Made by a program: the position numbers and the translations under genes | The notes under the pieces: model-generated | Told to the model about the DNA's origin: nothing | The model's database searches: none | The model's input: the letters and a program-made list of their open reading frames with translations, nothing else | Assembly: GCF_007018905.1 (NCBI RefSeq) | Contig: NZ_CP041402.1 | Span: forward strand, 2,468,001 to 2,532,000 | Direction of reading: 5' to 3' | From: Tardiphaga sp. vice304 | GTDB taxonomy: Bacteria; Pseudomonadota; Alphaproteobacteria; Rhizobiales; Xanthobacteraceae | DNA: 64,000 bases | In this document: positions 26,603-36,827 of the stretch, piece after piece | How the letters are laid out: each line of letters opens with the position of its first letter | Position numbering within the stretch: the stretch's first letter is position 1

Positions 26603-27844
26603 ATGAATTTTAAGCAACGATTTCCGTCCCTTGGCAAAAAGCGCCTCGCCGTTGGCGGGGCTGCTGCTCTGGTCGTTTTGATAGGTATCGTAGCGCTGAC
26701 GCGGAGCGGCGAGGCGCCGCGCAGCAATTCCGAAGTTTCGAGCCAGTCGCGCAAGAATCCGACGCGCTATGTGACCACCCCGGCCGAATGGGCCAGCCTG
26801 ACCGTCGAGCCGGTCAGCGCGCGGGCGTTCCGCGCCGAGCACGTCACCGAAGGCAAGATCGCGGTCGACGAGGACAAGTCGACGCCGGTATTTTCGCCCT
26901 ATGCCGGGCGGGTGACAAAGCTGCTCGCCAGGCCGGGCGACAGCGTCCGTGCCGGCCAGCCGCTGTTCACCATCGAGGCCGCCGACAATGTCGGCGCGCA
27001 GAACGATTTCATTACCGCGATCACCAGCCTCAACAAGGCCAAGTCGCAGCTCGATTTGGCGACGATCCAGGACAAGCGCGCCAAGGACCTCTCCGAAGGC
27101 CGTGCCATCCCGCTGAAGGACTATCAGAAGACCCAGGCGACGCTGCTGCAGGCGCAGAACGACCAGCGCTCGGCCGAAACCGCGCTGGAAGCCGCACGCA
27201 ACCGGCTGCGCTTTCTCGGCTTTACCAATGAGGCGATCGCCGCGTTTCAGGACCAGGGCAAGATCAACCCGGAGACCACGATCTATGCGCCGATCGCGGG
27301 CGTCGTGGTGGCGCGCAAGATCGGCCCTGGCCAGTTCGTCAGCGCCGGCGCCACCGATCCGGCCTACGTGATCGGCGACCTCTCCACCGTGTGGCTCACC
27401 GCTTTCGTGCGCGAGACCGAAGCCTCCGAGGTCGAACTCGGCCAGGAGCTGACCTTCAACGTGCTGGCGCTGCCCGGCCGTGTGTTGACCGGCAAGATCA
27501 ACTACGTCGCCACCGCGCTCGATCCTGCGACGCGCCGGCTGATGGTGCGCGCCACCCTGGACAATGCCGCCGGATTGTTGAAGCCGGAGATGTTCGCCAC
27601 CGTGACGATCTACGCGCCGGGCGACCAGCCGACCGTCGGCGTGCCGCGCCAGGCGCTGATCTACGAGGGCGACCAGGTCCGCGTCTGGGTCGCGCATGAT
27701 GACGACAAGACGATCGAGCTGCGCGTCATCAAGACCGGGCTGGTCAACGGCAATCTGGTCGAGGTCTCCGGCAATTTGCGGCCGGGCGAGCGCATCGTCA
27801 CCAGGGGCTCGCTGTTCATCGACCGCGCGGCGTCATCGTCCTAA
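26603..27844 (+). CDS. RND adaptor, CzcB/CusB-like
   Basis: The 413-residue protein has one N-terminal membrane segment (LAVGGAAALVVLIGIVAL), then VFSPYAGRVTKLLARPGDSVRAGQPLF, a long helical hairpin, IYAPIAGVVVARKIGPGQFVSAG, STVWLTAFVRETEASEVELGQ and a C-terminal proximal domain. It belongs with the metal-type pump that follows after 36 bases. There is no His-rich metal-binding stretch at its start, so the metal cannot be named. The ATG at 26603 has only an A-rich leader. Confidence 0.9.
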   Translation: MNFKQRFPSLGKKRLAVGGAAALVVLIGIVALTRSGEAPRSNSEVSSQSRKNPTRYVTTPAEWASLTVEPVSARAFRAEHVTEGKIAVDEDKSTPVFSPYAGRVTKLLARPGDSVRAGQPLFTIEAADNVGAQNDFITAITSLNKAKSQLDLATIQDKRAKDLSEGRAIPLKDYQKTQATLLQAQNDQRSAETALEAARNRLRFLGFTNEAIAAFQDQGKINPETTIYAPIAGVVVARKIGPGQFVSAGATDPAYVIGDLSTVWLTAFVRETEASEVELGQELTFNVLALPGRVLTGKINYVATALDPATRRLMVRATLDNAAGLLKPEMFATVTIYAPGDQPTVGVPRQALIYEGDQVRVWVAHDDDKTIELRVIKTGLVNGNLVEVSGNLRPGERIVTRGSLFIDRAASSS

Positions 27845-27880
27845 CTCCCAGCTTCGGCTTTTCTGAAAGGTCCGATCTGG

Positions 27881-30800
27881 ATGGATCGTCTCGTTGCCCT
27901 TGCCGTCAACCGCCGCTTTCTGATGGTGGGGCTGTTGCTCGCCGTGATGATCGGCGGGGTGTTCGCGTTCAATCAGCTCAACATCGAGGCCTATCCGGAT
28001 CCGACGCCGCCGATGGTCGACATCGTCACGCAGTCGCCCGGCCTGTCGTCGGAGGAGATCGAGCGCTACATCACGATCCCGATCGAGACCCAGGTCGCAG
28101 GCATCAAGAACCTGAAGGTGATTCGGACGATCTCGCTCTATGGCCTGTCCGACGTCAAGCTGCAGTTCTCGTTCGACTACACCTATGACGAAGCCTTGCA
28201 GCAGGTGCTGAACCGGCTGTCGCAGCTCGCGCCGCTGCCGGGCGGGGCGCAGCCCGGCATCTCGCCTTTATCCGCGGTCGGCGAAATCTTCCGCTATCGC
28301 CTGGTTGGTCCGCCGAACTATTCGGTGCTCGATCTCAAGACGCTGCAGGACTGGGTGCTGCAGCGCCGCTTCCGCTCCGTGCCGGGCGTCATCGACGTCA
28401 CCGGCTGGGGCGGCAAGACCAAGACCTATGAGATCCAGGTCGAGTTCAGCAAGCTCGTCGCCTACGGCCTGACGCTGCCGCAGCTTCTGACCGCCGTCGG
28501 CAACGCAAACATCAATGTCGGCGGCAACACCGTGAACATCGGCGCGCAATCCGCCGTGGTGCGGGGCGTCGGCCTGATCCGCTCGGTCGAGGATCTCGGC
28601 AACACCATGATCTCGCAGAGCGGCGGCAATCCGGTGCTGGTCAAGGACGTCGCGACCGTCTCGGTCGGCGAGAAGCCGCGGCTCGGCATTGCCGGGCTCG
28701 GCCAGGACGACGACATCGTTCAGGGCATCGTCTTGATGCGCCGCGGCGAGAAGTCGTCGCCGACCATCGCCCGCGTCGAGAAGGCGGTGCACGCCATCAA
28801 CAATTCCAGCATCCTGCCGCCCGGCGTGCGGATCGAACGGATCTACGACCGCAAGGACCTGATCGACGTCACCACCCACACCGTGCTGCACAACATGGTG
28901 GTCGGCATCCTCTTGATCGTGTTCCTGCAGTGGCTGTTTCTCGGCAATCTCCGCAGCGCGCTGATCGTCGGCGCCACGATTCCGTTCGCGCTGTTCTTCG
29001 CCGTCATCATCCTGGTGCTGCGCGGCGAATCCGCCAATCTGCTGTCGGTCGGCGCGATCGATTTCGGCCTGATCGTCGATGGCACCGTCATCATGGTGGA
29101 GGCGATCTATCGCCGGCTGTCGCACACCACCGAATTGTCGGAGGCCGAAGCCAGCGGGATCTCGCCTGAAACCGTGATGGGCATCAAGAAGCACGGCATC
29201 CTGTCGGCCTCCGCCGACGTGTCGCGCTCGATCTTCTTTGCCGCCGCGATCATCATCGCCGCCTTCCTGCCGTTGTTCACGCTGTCCGGCGTCGAGGGCA
29301 ACATCTTCGGGCCGATGGCGCGGACCTATGCCTATGCGCTGGCCGGCGGGTTGATCGCGACCTTCACCATCACGCCGGCGCTGTCGGCGATCATCCTGCC
29401 GGCGCATGTCGAGGAGACCGAGACCTGGATCATGCGGATGCTGCACAAGGCCTATATGCCGATCCTGACCTGGGCGGTCGCCAGCCGGAAGATCGTGATG
29501 GCCGGCGGCATCGCGCTGGTGGTGCTGACCGTCATTCTGGCGCGGCTGCTGGGCCTCGAGTTCCTGCCCAAGCTGGAAGAGGGCAATTTGTGGATCCGCG
29601 CCACGCTGCCGCCGACCATCTCGCTGCAGGCCGGCAATTCCTATGTCAACGAGATGCGCAAGCTGATTGCCAAGCAGCCCGAGGTGGAGTCGGTGGTGTC
29701 GCAGCATGGCCGCCCAGATGACGGCACCGATGCAGCCGGCCTGTTCAACGCCGAATTCTTCGCACCCTTGAAGCCGTCGACCGAATGGCCGGCGCCGCAG
29801 GACAAGGACGCGCTGACCGCGCGGCTCCTGAAAGAACTTCAGACGAAATTTCCCGGCGTCGAATTCAACTTCTCGCAATATCTGCAGGACAACGTCTCGG
29901 AAGCCGTCTCCGGCGTGAAGGGCGAGAATTCGATCAAGCTGTTCGGCAATGATCTGCAGCAACTGACCGAGACCGCCAACAAGATGAAGGCGGTGCTGGC
30001 GACGGTGAAGGGCGTCACCGATCTGGCGGTATTCACCTCGCTGGGCCAGCCGACCATCCAGATCGACATCGACCGCGCCAAGGCCGCGCGCTACGGCCTG
30101 TCGCCGGGCGACGTCAACGCGACGATCAAGGTCGCCATCGGCGGCGACAGCGCCGGCGATCTCTACGAGCCGGGCTCTGATCGCCACTTCCCGATCATCG
30201 TGCGATTGGCGCCGGAATATCGCAAGAGCGCGGAGGCGATCCATAATCTGCGGATCGGCGCGCCCGGGCCGAACGGCACCATCACGCAGATCCCGCTCAG
30301 CGAAGTCGCCAATATCAATCTGGTATCGGGTGCGGCCTATATCTATCGCGAGGGCCAGGAGCGCTATTTGCCGATCAAGTTCTCGGTGCGTGAGCGCGAC
30401 CTCGGCAGCGCCATCAAGGAAGCGCAGGACAAGATCGCCGAGTTGGTGCCGCTGCCGCCGGGCTCCCGCGCCGAATGGGTCGGCGAGTTCGGCAATCTGC
30501 AGGACGCCATCGCACGTCTGTCGATCGTGGTGCCGATCAGCCTCTTACTGATCGGCGTGCTGTTGTGGTTCAACTTCGGATCGATGGCCGACACGCTCTT
30601 GGCGATGAGCGTGATCCCGATGGCGATCTTCGGCGGCGTGGTGGGTCTGCTGATTTTCGACATTCCGTTCAGCGTCTCGGCGGCGATCGGCTTCATTGCG
30701 CTGTTCGGCATCGCGGTGATGGACGGCATTCTGATCCTGTCGCAGTACAACCAGCTGATCGACGAGGGCTATGAACGCATCAAGGCGGTGATTCGCACCG

Positions 30801-31003
30801 GCGAGTTGCAACTGCGCCCGGTGCTGATGACCTGCATCGTCGCGGGCATCGGCCTGTTGCCGGCGGCGCTGTCGGAAGGCATCGGCTCGCAGGTGCAGAA
30901 GCCGCTGGCGGTAGTGGTCGTCGTCGGCATGATGCTGGCGCCGTTCGTGATCCTGATCACGCTGCCGGTGCTGATCTCGGTGTTTTCAAGGAAGGTAAGG
31001 TAG
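27881..31003 (+). CDS. RND transporter, CzcA/CusA-like (HME type)
   Basis: The 1040-residue inner membrane pump has in helix 4 D394-F-G-L-I-V-D400-G with E407, the spacing of the CzcA residues D402, D408 and E415 required for proton-driven metal export. The N-terminus IEAYPDPTPPMVDIVTQSPG and SAVGEIFRYRLVG are also of the HME class. The usual A-V-I after DG is replaced by T-V-I. Substrate metals are not predictable from the sequence. The pump and adaptor form a two-gene unit with no outer-membrane gene. Confidence 0.92.
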   Translation: MDRLVALAVNRRFLMVGLLLAVMIGGVFAFNQLNIEAYPDPTPPMVDIVTQSPGLSSEEIERYITIPIETQVAGIKNLKVIRTISLYGLSDVKLQFSFDYTYDEALQQVLNRLSQLAPLPGGAQPGISPLSAVGEIFRYRLVGPPNYSVLDLKTLQDWVLQRRFRSVPGVIDVTGWGGKTKTYEIQVEFSKLVAYGLTLPQLLTAVGNANINVGGNTVNIGAQSAVVRGVGLIRSVEDLGNTMISQSGGNPVLVKDVATVSVGEKPRLGIAGLGQDDDIVQGIVLMRRGEKSSPTIARVEKAVHAINNSSILPPGVRIERIYDRKDLIDVTTHTVLHNMVVGILLIVFLQWLFLGNLRSALIVGATIPFALFFAVIILVLRGESANLLSVGAIDFGLIVDGTVIMVEAIYRRLSHTTELSEAEASGISPETVMGIKKHGILSASADVSRSIFFAAAIIIAAFLPLFTLSGVEGNIFGPMARTYAYALAGGLIATFTITPALSAIILPAHVEETETWIMRMLHKAYMPILTWAVASRKIVMAGGIALVVLTVILARLLGLEFLPKLEEGNLWIRATLPPTISLQAGNSYVNEMRKLIAKQPEVESVVSQHGRPDDGTDAAGLFNAEFFAPLKPSTEWPAPQDKDALTARLLKELQTKFPGVEFNFSQYLQDNVSEAVSGVKGENSIKLFGNDLQQLTETANKMKAVLATVKGVTDLAVFTSLGQPTIQIDIDRAKAARYGLSPGDVNATIKVAIGGDSAGDLYEPGSDRHFPIIVRLAPEYRKSAEAIHNLRIGAPGPNGTITQIPLSEVANINLVSGAAYIYREGQERYLPIKFSVRERDLGSAIKEAQDKIAELVPLPPGSRAEWVGEFGNLQDAIARLSIVVPISLLLIGVLLWFNFGSMADTLLAMSVIPMAIFGGVVGLLIFDIPFSVSAAIGFIALFGIAVMDGILILSQYNQLIDEGYERIKAVIRTGELQLRPVLMTCIVAGIGLLPAALSEGIGSQVQKPLAVVVVVGMMLAPFVILITLPVLISVFSRKVR

Positions 31004-31319
31004 GGGCACATTGCCTTCCTTCCCTCTCCCCCGCGCGAAGCGAAGCTTCGCTAGGTGGGAGAGGGTGGATCGATCGCTCTAGCGAAGCTTTGCTTCGCAC
31101 GGGCGGTCGAGACGGGTGAGGGGTGCTACAAGCTCTGTCGCCTAGTCGCCCCCTCATCCGACGCGGACTTCGTCCGCGCCACCTTCTCCCACAAGGGGAG
31201 AAGGAAGAAGTGCGCAACTGGCGCTCCAGTCCCCCACACTTCGCGCTTTGACGTGCGTCAACGTGCGTGCGGCCATCGCATGACAGGGTCGATGTTTTCG
31301 TCCCTGGAATGGAATCCCG
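31004..31319. repeat. Gap with long intergenic repeat, copy B
   Basis: Positions 31019-31210 repeat copy A (10306): CCCTCTCCCCCGCGCGAAGC, GGTGGGAGAGGGTGG, GGGTGAGGGGTGC, CCCCCTCATCCGACGC and CGCCACCTTCTCCCACAAG. The variable hairpins are AAGCGAAGCTTCGCT and CTAGCGAAGCTTTGCTTCGC. The last 110 bases before puuD show no clear element. Confidence 0.75.
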
Positions 31320-32519
31320 ATGCTCTGGCAATCCGTTGCGACCGAGTGGCTCAGCCTGATTTTTCGCTGGCTGCATGTGGTGGCGGCGATGGGCTGGATC
31401 GGATCGTCGTTCTACTTCATCGCGCTCGATCTCAGCCTGAAGCCGGGGCAGGGCCTGCCGGACGGCGTCAAGGGCGAGGCGTGGCAGGTGCACGGCGGCG
31501 GCTTCTACCGCATCGTCAAATATCTGGTGGCGCCGGCGGCGATGCCCGACGAACTCACCTGGTTCAAATGGGAGGCCTATACGACCTGGCTGTCCGGCTT
31601 CGTGCTGGTGGTGATCGTGTACTACCTCGAGGCCGACCTATTCCTGGTCGATAAATCGGTGATGGATCTGACGCCGCTGCAGGCGGCGCTGTTCAGCTTC
31701 GGCAGCCTGGTGCTGGCCTGGCTGTTGTATGAGATGGCGTGCCGCTCGGGTCTTGCGCGCCACGAGCTGCCGTTCGCGATCGGTGGCTACCTGTTCCTGG
31801 TCGGGTTGACCTACGCCTTCACCCATGTGCTGAGCGGCCGCGGCGCCTTCAACCAGATCGGCGCCATCATCGGCACCATCATGGTCGCCAACGTGTTCGC
31901 CACCATCATTCCGAACCAGAAGAAGATCGTCGCCGCGCTGATCATGGGGGACACGCCGGACCCGCGCTGGGGGGCGTGGGGCAAGGAGCGGTCGCTGCAC
32001 AACAATTACCTGACGCTGCCGGTGATCGTGCTGATGATCAGCAACCATTACCCGCTGTTGTTCGGCACCCGCTACAATTGGGCGATCGTCGCCATCGTGC
32101 TGGCGCTCGGCCCGGTGATCCGGCATTTCTTCAACGCCCGCCACGCCGGCAAGAAGTCGCCCTGGTGGGTGTGGGGCGTGGCCGCGCTGGGCATGATCGG
32201 AATTCTGCTGCTCTCGGCGGCGGGTCCGCGCGACGCGCATCTCGGCGCGCTGCCCGCGAAGGTCGATTTCGCCGCGGTCGAGGAGATCGTCACGAGCCGC
32301 TGCAGCATGTGCCACGCCGCCGAGCCGGTGTGGTCGGGCATCGTCACGGCACCCAAAGCGATCCTGCTGGACGATGCCAACCATATCCGCCGCTATGCCG
32401 CGCTGATCGGCCGCAACGCCGTGTGGTCGAGCGCCATGCCGCCCGGCAACATCACCGAAATGACCACCGAGGAGCGCGCCACCATCGCCACCTGGCTGGC
32501 CGCTGGAGCCCCGAACTGA
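31320..32519 (+). CDS. puuD: Urate hydroxylase PuuD
   Basis: PuuD is a membrane urate oxidase that uses a C-terminal cytochrome c domain to pass electrons to the respiratory chain and makes 5-hydroxyisourate. The 399-residue protein has a membrane part with LFRWLHVVAAMGWIGSSFYF and about eight helices, then the heme site C328-S-M-C331-H332 and a Met-bearing AMPPGNITEMT. It is the only purine-degradation gene in the window. It stands alone behind the long repeat. Confidence 0.92.
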   Translation: MLWQSVATEWLSLIFRWLHVVAAMGWIGSSFYFIALDLSLKPGQGLPDGVKGEAWQVHGGGFYRIVKYLVAPAAMPDELTWFKWEAYTTWLSGFVLVVIVYYLEADLFLVDKSVMDLTPLQAALFSFGSLVLAWLLYEMACRSGLARHELPFAIGGYLFLVGLTYAFTHVLSGRGAFNQIGAIIGTIMVANVFATIIPNQKKIVAALIMGDTPDPRWGAWGKERSLHNNYLTLPVIVLMISNHYPLLFGTRYNWAIVAIVLALGPVIRHFFNARHAGKKSPWWVWGVAALGMIGILLLSAAGPRDAHLGALPAKVDFAAVEEIVTSRCSMCHAAEPVWSGIVTAPKAILLDDANHIRRYAALIGRNAVWSSAMPPGNITEMTTEERATIATWLAAGAPN

Positions 32520-32812
32520 GCGGGCGCGTGCCCGCCTATCGTGCGGCAAATGGTATCGCGGCGTGCAAAGCCGGGGTTCCCGGACGCCGGGACGTTTATT
32601 GCACGGTGACAAGCGGGATTTTCACGCCCGCAGGGGATCAAAACCGAACGCTCGGTCGTTGAAACCGTATCCCGGCGTGCACGTCTCGTGCCCGTCGGTT
32701 CACCCGTGTTCCGAAAGCGTTCGAATCCGCTATTGTCTCTCCCATATTCGAAACGGTTTCCCGGCGCATCGCCTGCCGACAGCGCCGCTGTTGCGCCTTT
32801 CAGAGATTATTG

Positions 32813-35368
32813 ATGCTGACTACCGTTGATAACGTCGATCTGACCAATTGCGATCGCGAGCCGATCCATATCCCCGGCAGTATTCAGTCGCACGGCTGTC
32901 TGCTGGCCTGTGACGGGTCGGTTGCGATGGTGCGCCGTCATTCGGTCAATACCGCTGCGGTGCTCGGCCTCGCCGGCCGCGAGATCAACGGTGCCACGCT
33001 CGACGATCTGATCGGCGAGCAAGCCACGCACGATATCCGCAACGCGGTGGCGCGCTGGGGCAATCTGCCGCGTCCGGGCCTGATGACCAACGTCCGGCTG
33101 GCGCATTCGCCCGGCCTGTTCAACATCGCGGTGCATCGCCACCAGGGCATCAACATCGTCGAATTCGAGCCCGCCAACGCGGCCGAGACGACCTCGCCGC
33201 TGGAACTTTCGCGGCTGCTGATGGGGCGGATCGCCCAGGTCGCCGACATCAATCAGCTGTTCGACACCGGCGCGCGGCTGCTGCGCGCCGCACTCGGCTA
33301 CGACCGCGTGATGATCTATCGCTTCGCCCCGGACGGCGCCGGCCAGGTCATCAGCGAGGCCAAACGCGGCGATCTCGAGAGTTTTCACGGCCAGCACTTT
33401 CCTGCCAGCGACATTCCGCAGCAGGCCCGCGTGCTCTATTTGCAGAACACCATCCGCATCGTGTCGGATTCCAATGGCGAGCGGATTGCGATCGAGCCTG
33501 AGATCGACGCCTCCGGCGAGCCGCTCGACCTGTCGTTCGCGCATCTGCGCAGCGTCTCGGCGGTGCATTGCGAGTATCTGCGCAACATGGCCGTGGGCGC
33601 GTCGATGTCGATCTCGATCGTCAATGGCGGCAGGCTGTGGGGGCTGATCGCCTGCCACCATTACGAGCCGCGCGTGCTGCCGATGGAAAAGCGCGTTGCC
33701 GCCGAAATGTTCGGCGAGTTCTTCTCGATGCAGCTCGAGGCCCTGATCCAGAAGCAGCGCATCGCGGCCGCCGCGCGCGCGCGCGAATGCCTCGATCGGC
33801 TGATGCTGAACGTTGCGCCGCATGGCGAGGTCGAAGAGCTGCTGCGCGATAGCGTGCAGGATTTCACCGCGCTGATGCCGTGCGACGGCGTCGGGCTCTA
33901 CATCAACCGCACCTGGACCACCTATGGCACGGTGCCGCCCGCGGCGGCGGTGCCGGTATTGATGGCGTTCGTGAGTTCGGTGGCCGAGGGCGACGTCTGG
34001 GCCACCAATGCGCTGAGCGAACGGCTGCCGAGCGCGGACGCCTACCGCGCCGACGTGTCCGGCGTGCTGGCGGTGCCGCTGTCGCAACTGCCGCGCGACT
34101 ATTTGGTGTTCTTCCGTAAAGAGGTCTTGCAGACCGTGAACTGGGGCGGCGATCCCACCAAGCGTTACGAGAGCGGCCCGCTGGGCGACCGTCTGACGCC
34201 GCGCAAGAGTTTTGCGATCTGGAAGCAGGAGGTGGATCGGCAATCACTCCCCTGGCTCGCCAATGAGCGCGAAGCGGCGGAAGCCGCGCGCATCGCGCTG
34301 GTGGAAGTGGTGATGCGCCATAGCGAGTTGTTGGCCGAAGAGCGCCACAAGACCGATTTGCGCCAGAAGATGCTCAATGAGGAGCTCAACCACCGTGTCA
34401 AGAATATCCTGGCGCTGATCAAGTCGCTGGTCTCGCACCCGGTCGAACTCGGCCACAGTATCGAAGACTATGTGAAGTCCTTGAAGGGCCGCATCCAGGC
34501 GCTGTCGCTGGCGCATGACCAGGTGATCCGCGGCGGTGGCGGTGGCGGGCTTCGTGCGTTGATCGATGCCGAGCTTTCGCCGTACCGGGATTCAGTGGCC
34601 GACATTTCGCTCGACGGTCCTGACGTACTGCTCGATTCGCGCGCGTTTTCCGTGCTGGCGCTGGTGCTGCATGAGCTTGCCACCAACGCCGCCAAATATG
34701 GCGCGCTGTCGGTCAAGGACGGCCGGCTGTCGTTGCGCTGGGAGCGTACCGACGAGGGCGATTGCGAGATCCGCTGGCTGGAGCGCGATGGCCCGCGCGT
34801 CGGCGCGATCGCCAAGCCCGGCTTCGGCTCGATGCTGATCGGCCGCAGCGTTCCCTACGATCTCGGCGGCGTGAGTGAGGTCGATTATGCGGAGGAGGGC
34901 GCGCGGGTCAAACTGCTGATCCCCGGCCGCTTCGTCACCTGGACGGCGCCGCTGGCCAAACCCGACCTTCCAGCCCGGGTCGTCAACGCGACGCCGCAGG
35001 CGTCGATGCGCGGGCTGAGCATCCTGATGGTCGAGGACCAGTTGCTGATAGCGATGGATGTGCAGACCATGCTGGCGCAGGAGGGCGCGGGAACGGTGGA
35101 AACCGCCTCCTCGGTGAAGGAGGCAATGCATAGTCTGACGATCTTCCAGCCGGATATTGCGATCCTCGACGTCAACCTCGGCAATGGTAGCTCGCTTCCG
35201 GTCGCGCAGGCCTTGGTTGCGCGTGGCATCCCGTTCGTATTCGCGACCGGCCACGGCGAGACCAGCCTGATCCCAAGCGAACTCGGTCATGTTCCGATCG
35301 TGCGCAAGCCATACGACGTCACTACGCTGATCGCGGCGCTGACATTGGCGATGGGGAAGAACGGCTAG
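32813..35368 (+). CDS. Bacteriophytochrome HWE histidine kinase with receiver
   Basis: The 851-residue protein has, in order, PAS (about 1-100), GAF (125-300), PHY (310-500), HWE kinase (515-720) and a receiver domain (about 735-845). Cys13 in NCDREPIHIPG is at the biliverdin attachment place, and PASDIP with Asp200 contacts the chromophore. His527 in EELNHRVKN is the phosphorylation site, with HELATNAAKYGAL and the W-x-E of RWLERDGP. Asp786 in ILDVNL is the receiver acceptor. It senses red/far-red light. The ATG at 32813 follows an unremarkable leader; a TTG lies just before it. No heme oxygenase or photosynthesis gene is near. Confidence 0.93.
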   Translation: MLTTVDNVDLTNCDREPIHIPGSIQSHGCLLACDGSVAMVRRHSVNTAAVLGLAGREINGATLDDLIGEQATHDIRNAVARWGNLPRPGLMTNVRLAHSPGLFNIAVHRHQGINIVEFEPANAAETTSPLELSRLLMGRIAQVADINQLFDTGARLLRAALGYDRVMIYRFAPDGAGQVISEAKRGDLESFHGQHFPASDIPQQARVLYLQNTIRIVSDSNGERIAIEPEIDASGEPLDLSFAHLRSVSAVHCEYLRNMAVGASMSISIVNGGRLWGLIACHHYEPRVLPMEKRVAAEMFGEFFSMQLEALIQKQRIAAAARARECLDRLMLNVAPHGEVEELLRDSVQDFTALMPCDGVGLYINRTWTTYGTVPPAAAVPVLMAFVSSVAEGDVWATNALSERLPSADAYRADVSGVLAVPLSQLPRDYLVFFRKEVLQTVNWGGDPTKRYESGPLGDRLTPRKSFAIWKQEVDRQSLPWLANEREAAEAARIALVEVVMRHSELLAEERHKTDLRQKMLNEELNHRVKNILALIKSLVSHPVELGHSIEDYVKSLKGRIQALSLAHDQVIRGGGGGGLRALIDAELSPYRDSVADISLDGPDVLLDSRAFSVLALVLHELATNAAKYGALSVKDGRLSLRWERTDEGDCEIRWLERDGPRVGAIAKPGFGSMLIGRSVPYDLGGVSEVDYAEEGARVKLLIPGRFVTWTAPLAKPDLPARVVNATPQASMRGLSILMVEDQLLIAMDVQTMLAQEGAGTVETASSVKEAMHSLTIFQPDIAILDVNLGNGSSLPVAQALVARGIPFVFATGHGETSLIPSELGHVPIVRKPYDVTTLIAALTLAMGKNG

Positions 35369-35408
35369 GCGTTTCTTCCCTCGCACCGCAGCGGGACGAT
35401 GTGAACTG

Positions 35409-36827
35409 CTACTTCCCGCCCGGTGTGCGCAGACCGTGCCAGGCGTCGCGGACCTGGTGGTAGTGCACCTCGGGCAGGTAGTCCGGGGTGTTGAGGCCGA
35501 GCGACTTGACGTCTAGGCGGCCGATCGCGCTGAGCAGCGAATAGGAGGCGATCACGCGGTCGCGTTGCGAGCCGATCAGGCGGGCCTTTGCCGACACCAG
35601 ATCCTGCTGCGAATTCAGCGCATCGACCGTGGTGCGCTGGCCGCTCTGCGTTTCGCGCAGCACGCCCGTCAGCGCCACGCCGGCGGCGCGGACTTCGGCT
35701 TCGGCGGCGGTGACCGCCGCCTTGGCGCCTTCGTTCGAGACCCAGGCGGCGGTGGCCGCGGTGCGCGCCTGGTTGCGGACCTGCTCGAGCACCAGACGAC
35801 TCACCGACGACAGTTCCTTGGCCTGCCTTGTCTGCGCCGCGGCGAGGCCGCCATCATAGATCGGCGCGTTCAACTGGCCGATGATCGAGGCCTGGTCGGT
35901 GCCGAACGTACCCAGCGTCGGGTCGGAATCGCGCGAGCGGCTGGCGCTGCCCTGCAAGGTGATGGTCGGCAGCAGGCTGCTTTCGGCGACCTTGATCGTG
36001 GTGGTGGCGACGTCGACGTCGAAGCCGGCGGCGAGCACGGCGGGGTGGCCCTTGAATGCCAGCGCGACGGCATCCTCCCGGCTGCGCGGCAGCAGGCGGT
36101 CCATCGGCTCGGCCGGGCTGAGCCGCGATGGCGCGGCGCCGATCACCGCGGCATAGGTCGCCTGGCTGATCGCCAGATTGACTTCGGCGGCGTTGAGGTC
36201 GGCCTGGCCGCGCGCGAGGCGGGCCTCGGCCTGCGACGCGTCGGTCGGGGTGACGTCGCCGGCATTGAGTCGCTTCTGCGCGATGCCCAGCGTTTCCTTC
36301 AGCGAGGTGACGTTGGCGCGTTGCGCCTCGACCAGCGACTGGTTGGCGAGCACATTGGTATAGGCAATCACGGCATCGAGCAGCACGCCCTGGCCGACAT
36401 TGCGCAGCGCTTCGCGGCCGGACTGCACCTGCGCCTCGGCAACGCGGACGCTGTTGGCGGTCTTGTTGCCGTTATAGAGCGTCTGGGTGACGGTGACGCC
36501 GATCGTCCACGGTTTCAGCGTGGCGCCCGCGATGGTGTTGTCGACCAGCAGGTTGCGCACCGCCTGCAGGCCGTAGCCGAGCGTCGCATTGACCTGCGGC
36601 CGGTAACCGGCCAGCGCCTGCGGCACGTTCTCGTCGGTGGCGCGCTGCCTGGCGCGTTCCGCGTTCAACTGCGGATTGGACTGATAGGCCCGTGCCAGCG
36701 CTTCCGCGACGGTCTCGGCGCGCGCTGCGCCGACCGCCACAACGCTGCAGCCGATTACGCCCAGCGCGAGGCCCGTGCGGAGCACGCGCGAAGCAGCGAG
36801 GCCCGATCTCCCGTGATTCCGAATCAT
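35409..36827 (-). CDS. TolC-family outer membrane efflux protein
   Basis: The 472-residue protein has a signal peptide (GLALGVIGCSVVAVGAARA, cleaved after about residue 37), then ETVAEALARAYQSNPQLNAERARQRATDE and two long helical repeats, ending WHGLRTPGGK. It forms the outer-membrane channel for tripartite pumps or type I secretion. It is alone and converges with the phytochrome gene. It could serve either RND pump in the window, but its real partners are unknown. Confidence 0.93.
   Translation of the reverse strand: MIRNHGRSGLAASRVLRTGLALGVIGCSVVAVGAARAETVAEALARAYQSNPQLNAERARQRATDENVPQALAGYRPQVNATLGYGLQAVRNLLVDNTIAGATLKPWTIGVTVTQTLYNGNKTANSVRVAEAQVQSGREALRNVGQGVLLDAVIAYTNVLANQSLVEAQRANVTSLKETLGIAQKRLNAGDVTPTDASQAEARLARGQADLNAAEVNLAISQATYAAVIGAAPSRLSPAEPMDRLLPRSREDAVALAFKGHPAVLAAGFDVDVATTTIKVAESSLLPTITLQGSASRSRDSDPTLGTFGTDQASIIGQLNAPIYDGGLAAAQTRQAKELSSVSRLVLEQVRNQARTAATAAWVSNEGAKAAVTAAEAEVRAAGVALTGVLRETQSGQRTTVDALNSQQDLVSAKARLIGSQRDRVIASYSLLSAIGRLDVKSLGLNTPDYLPEVHYHQVRDAWHGLRTPGGK

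Noticed and set aside
28268..30244. 658-residue open frame on the minus strand
   Set aside because: It is a shadow of the CzcA-like gene, low complexity with no motifs.
32807..34243. 478-residue open frame on the minus strand
   Set aside because: It is antisense to the bacteriophytochrome and has only Arg/His/Gln-rich sequence.
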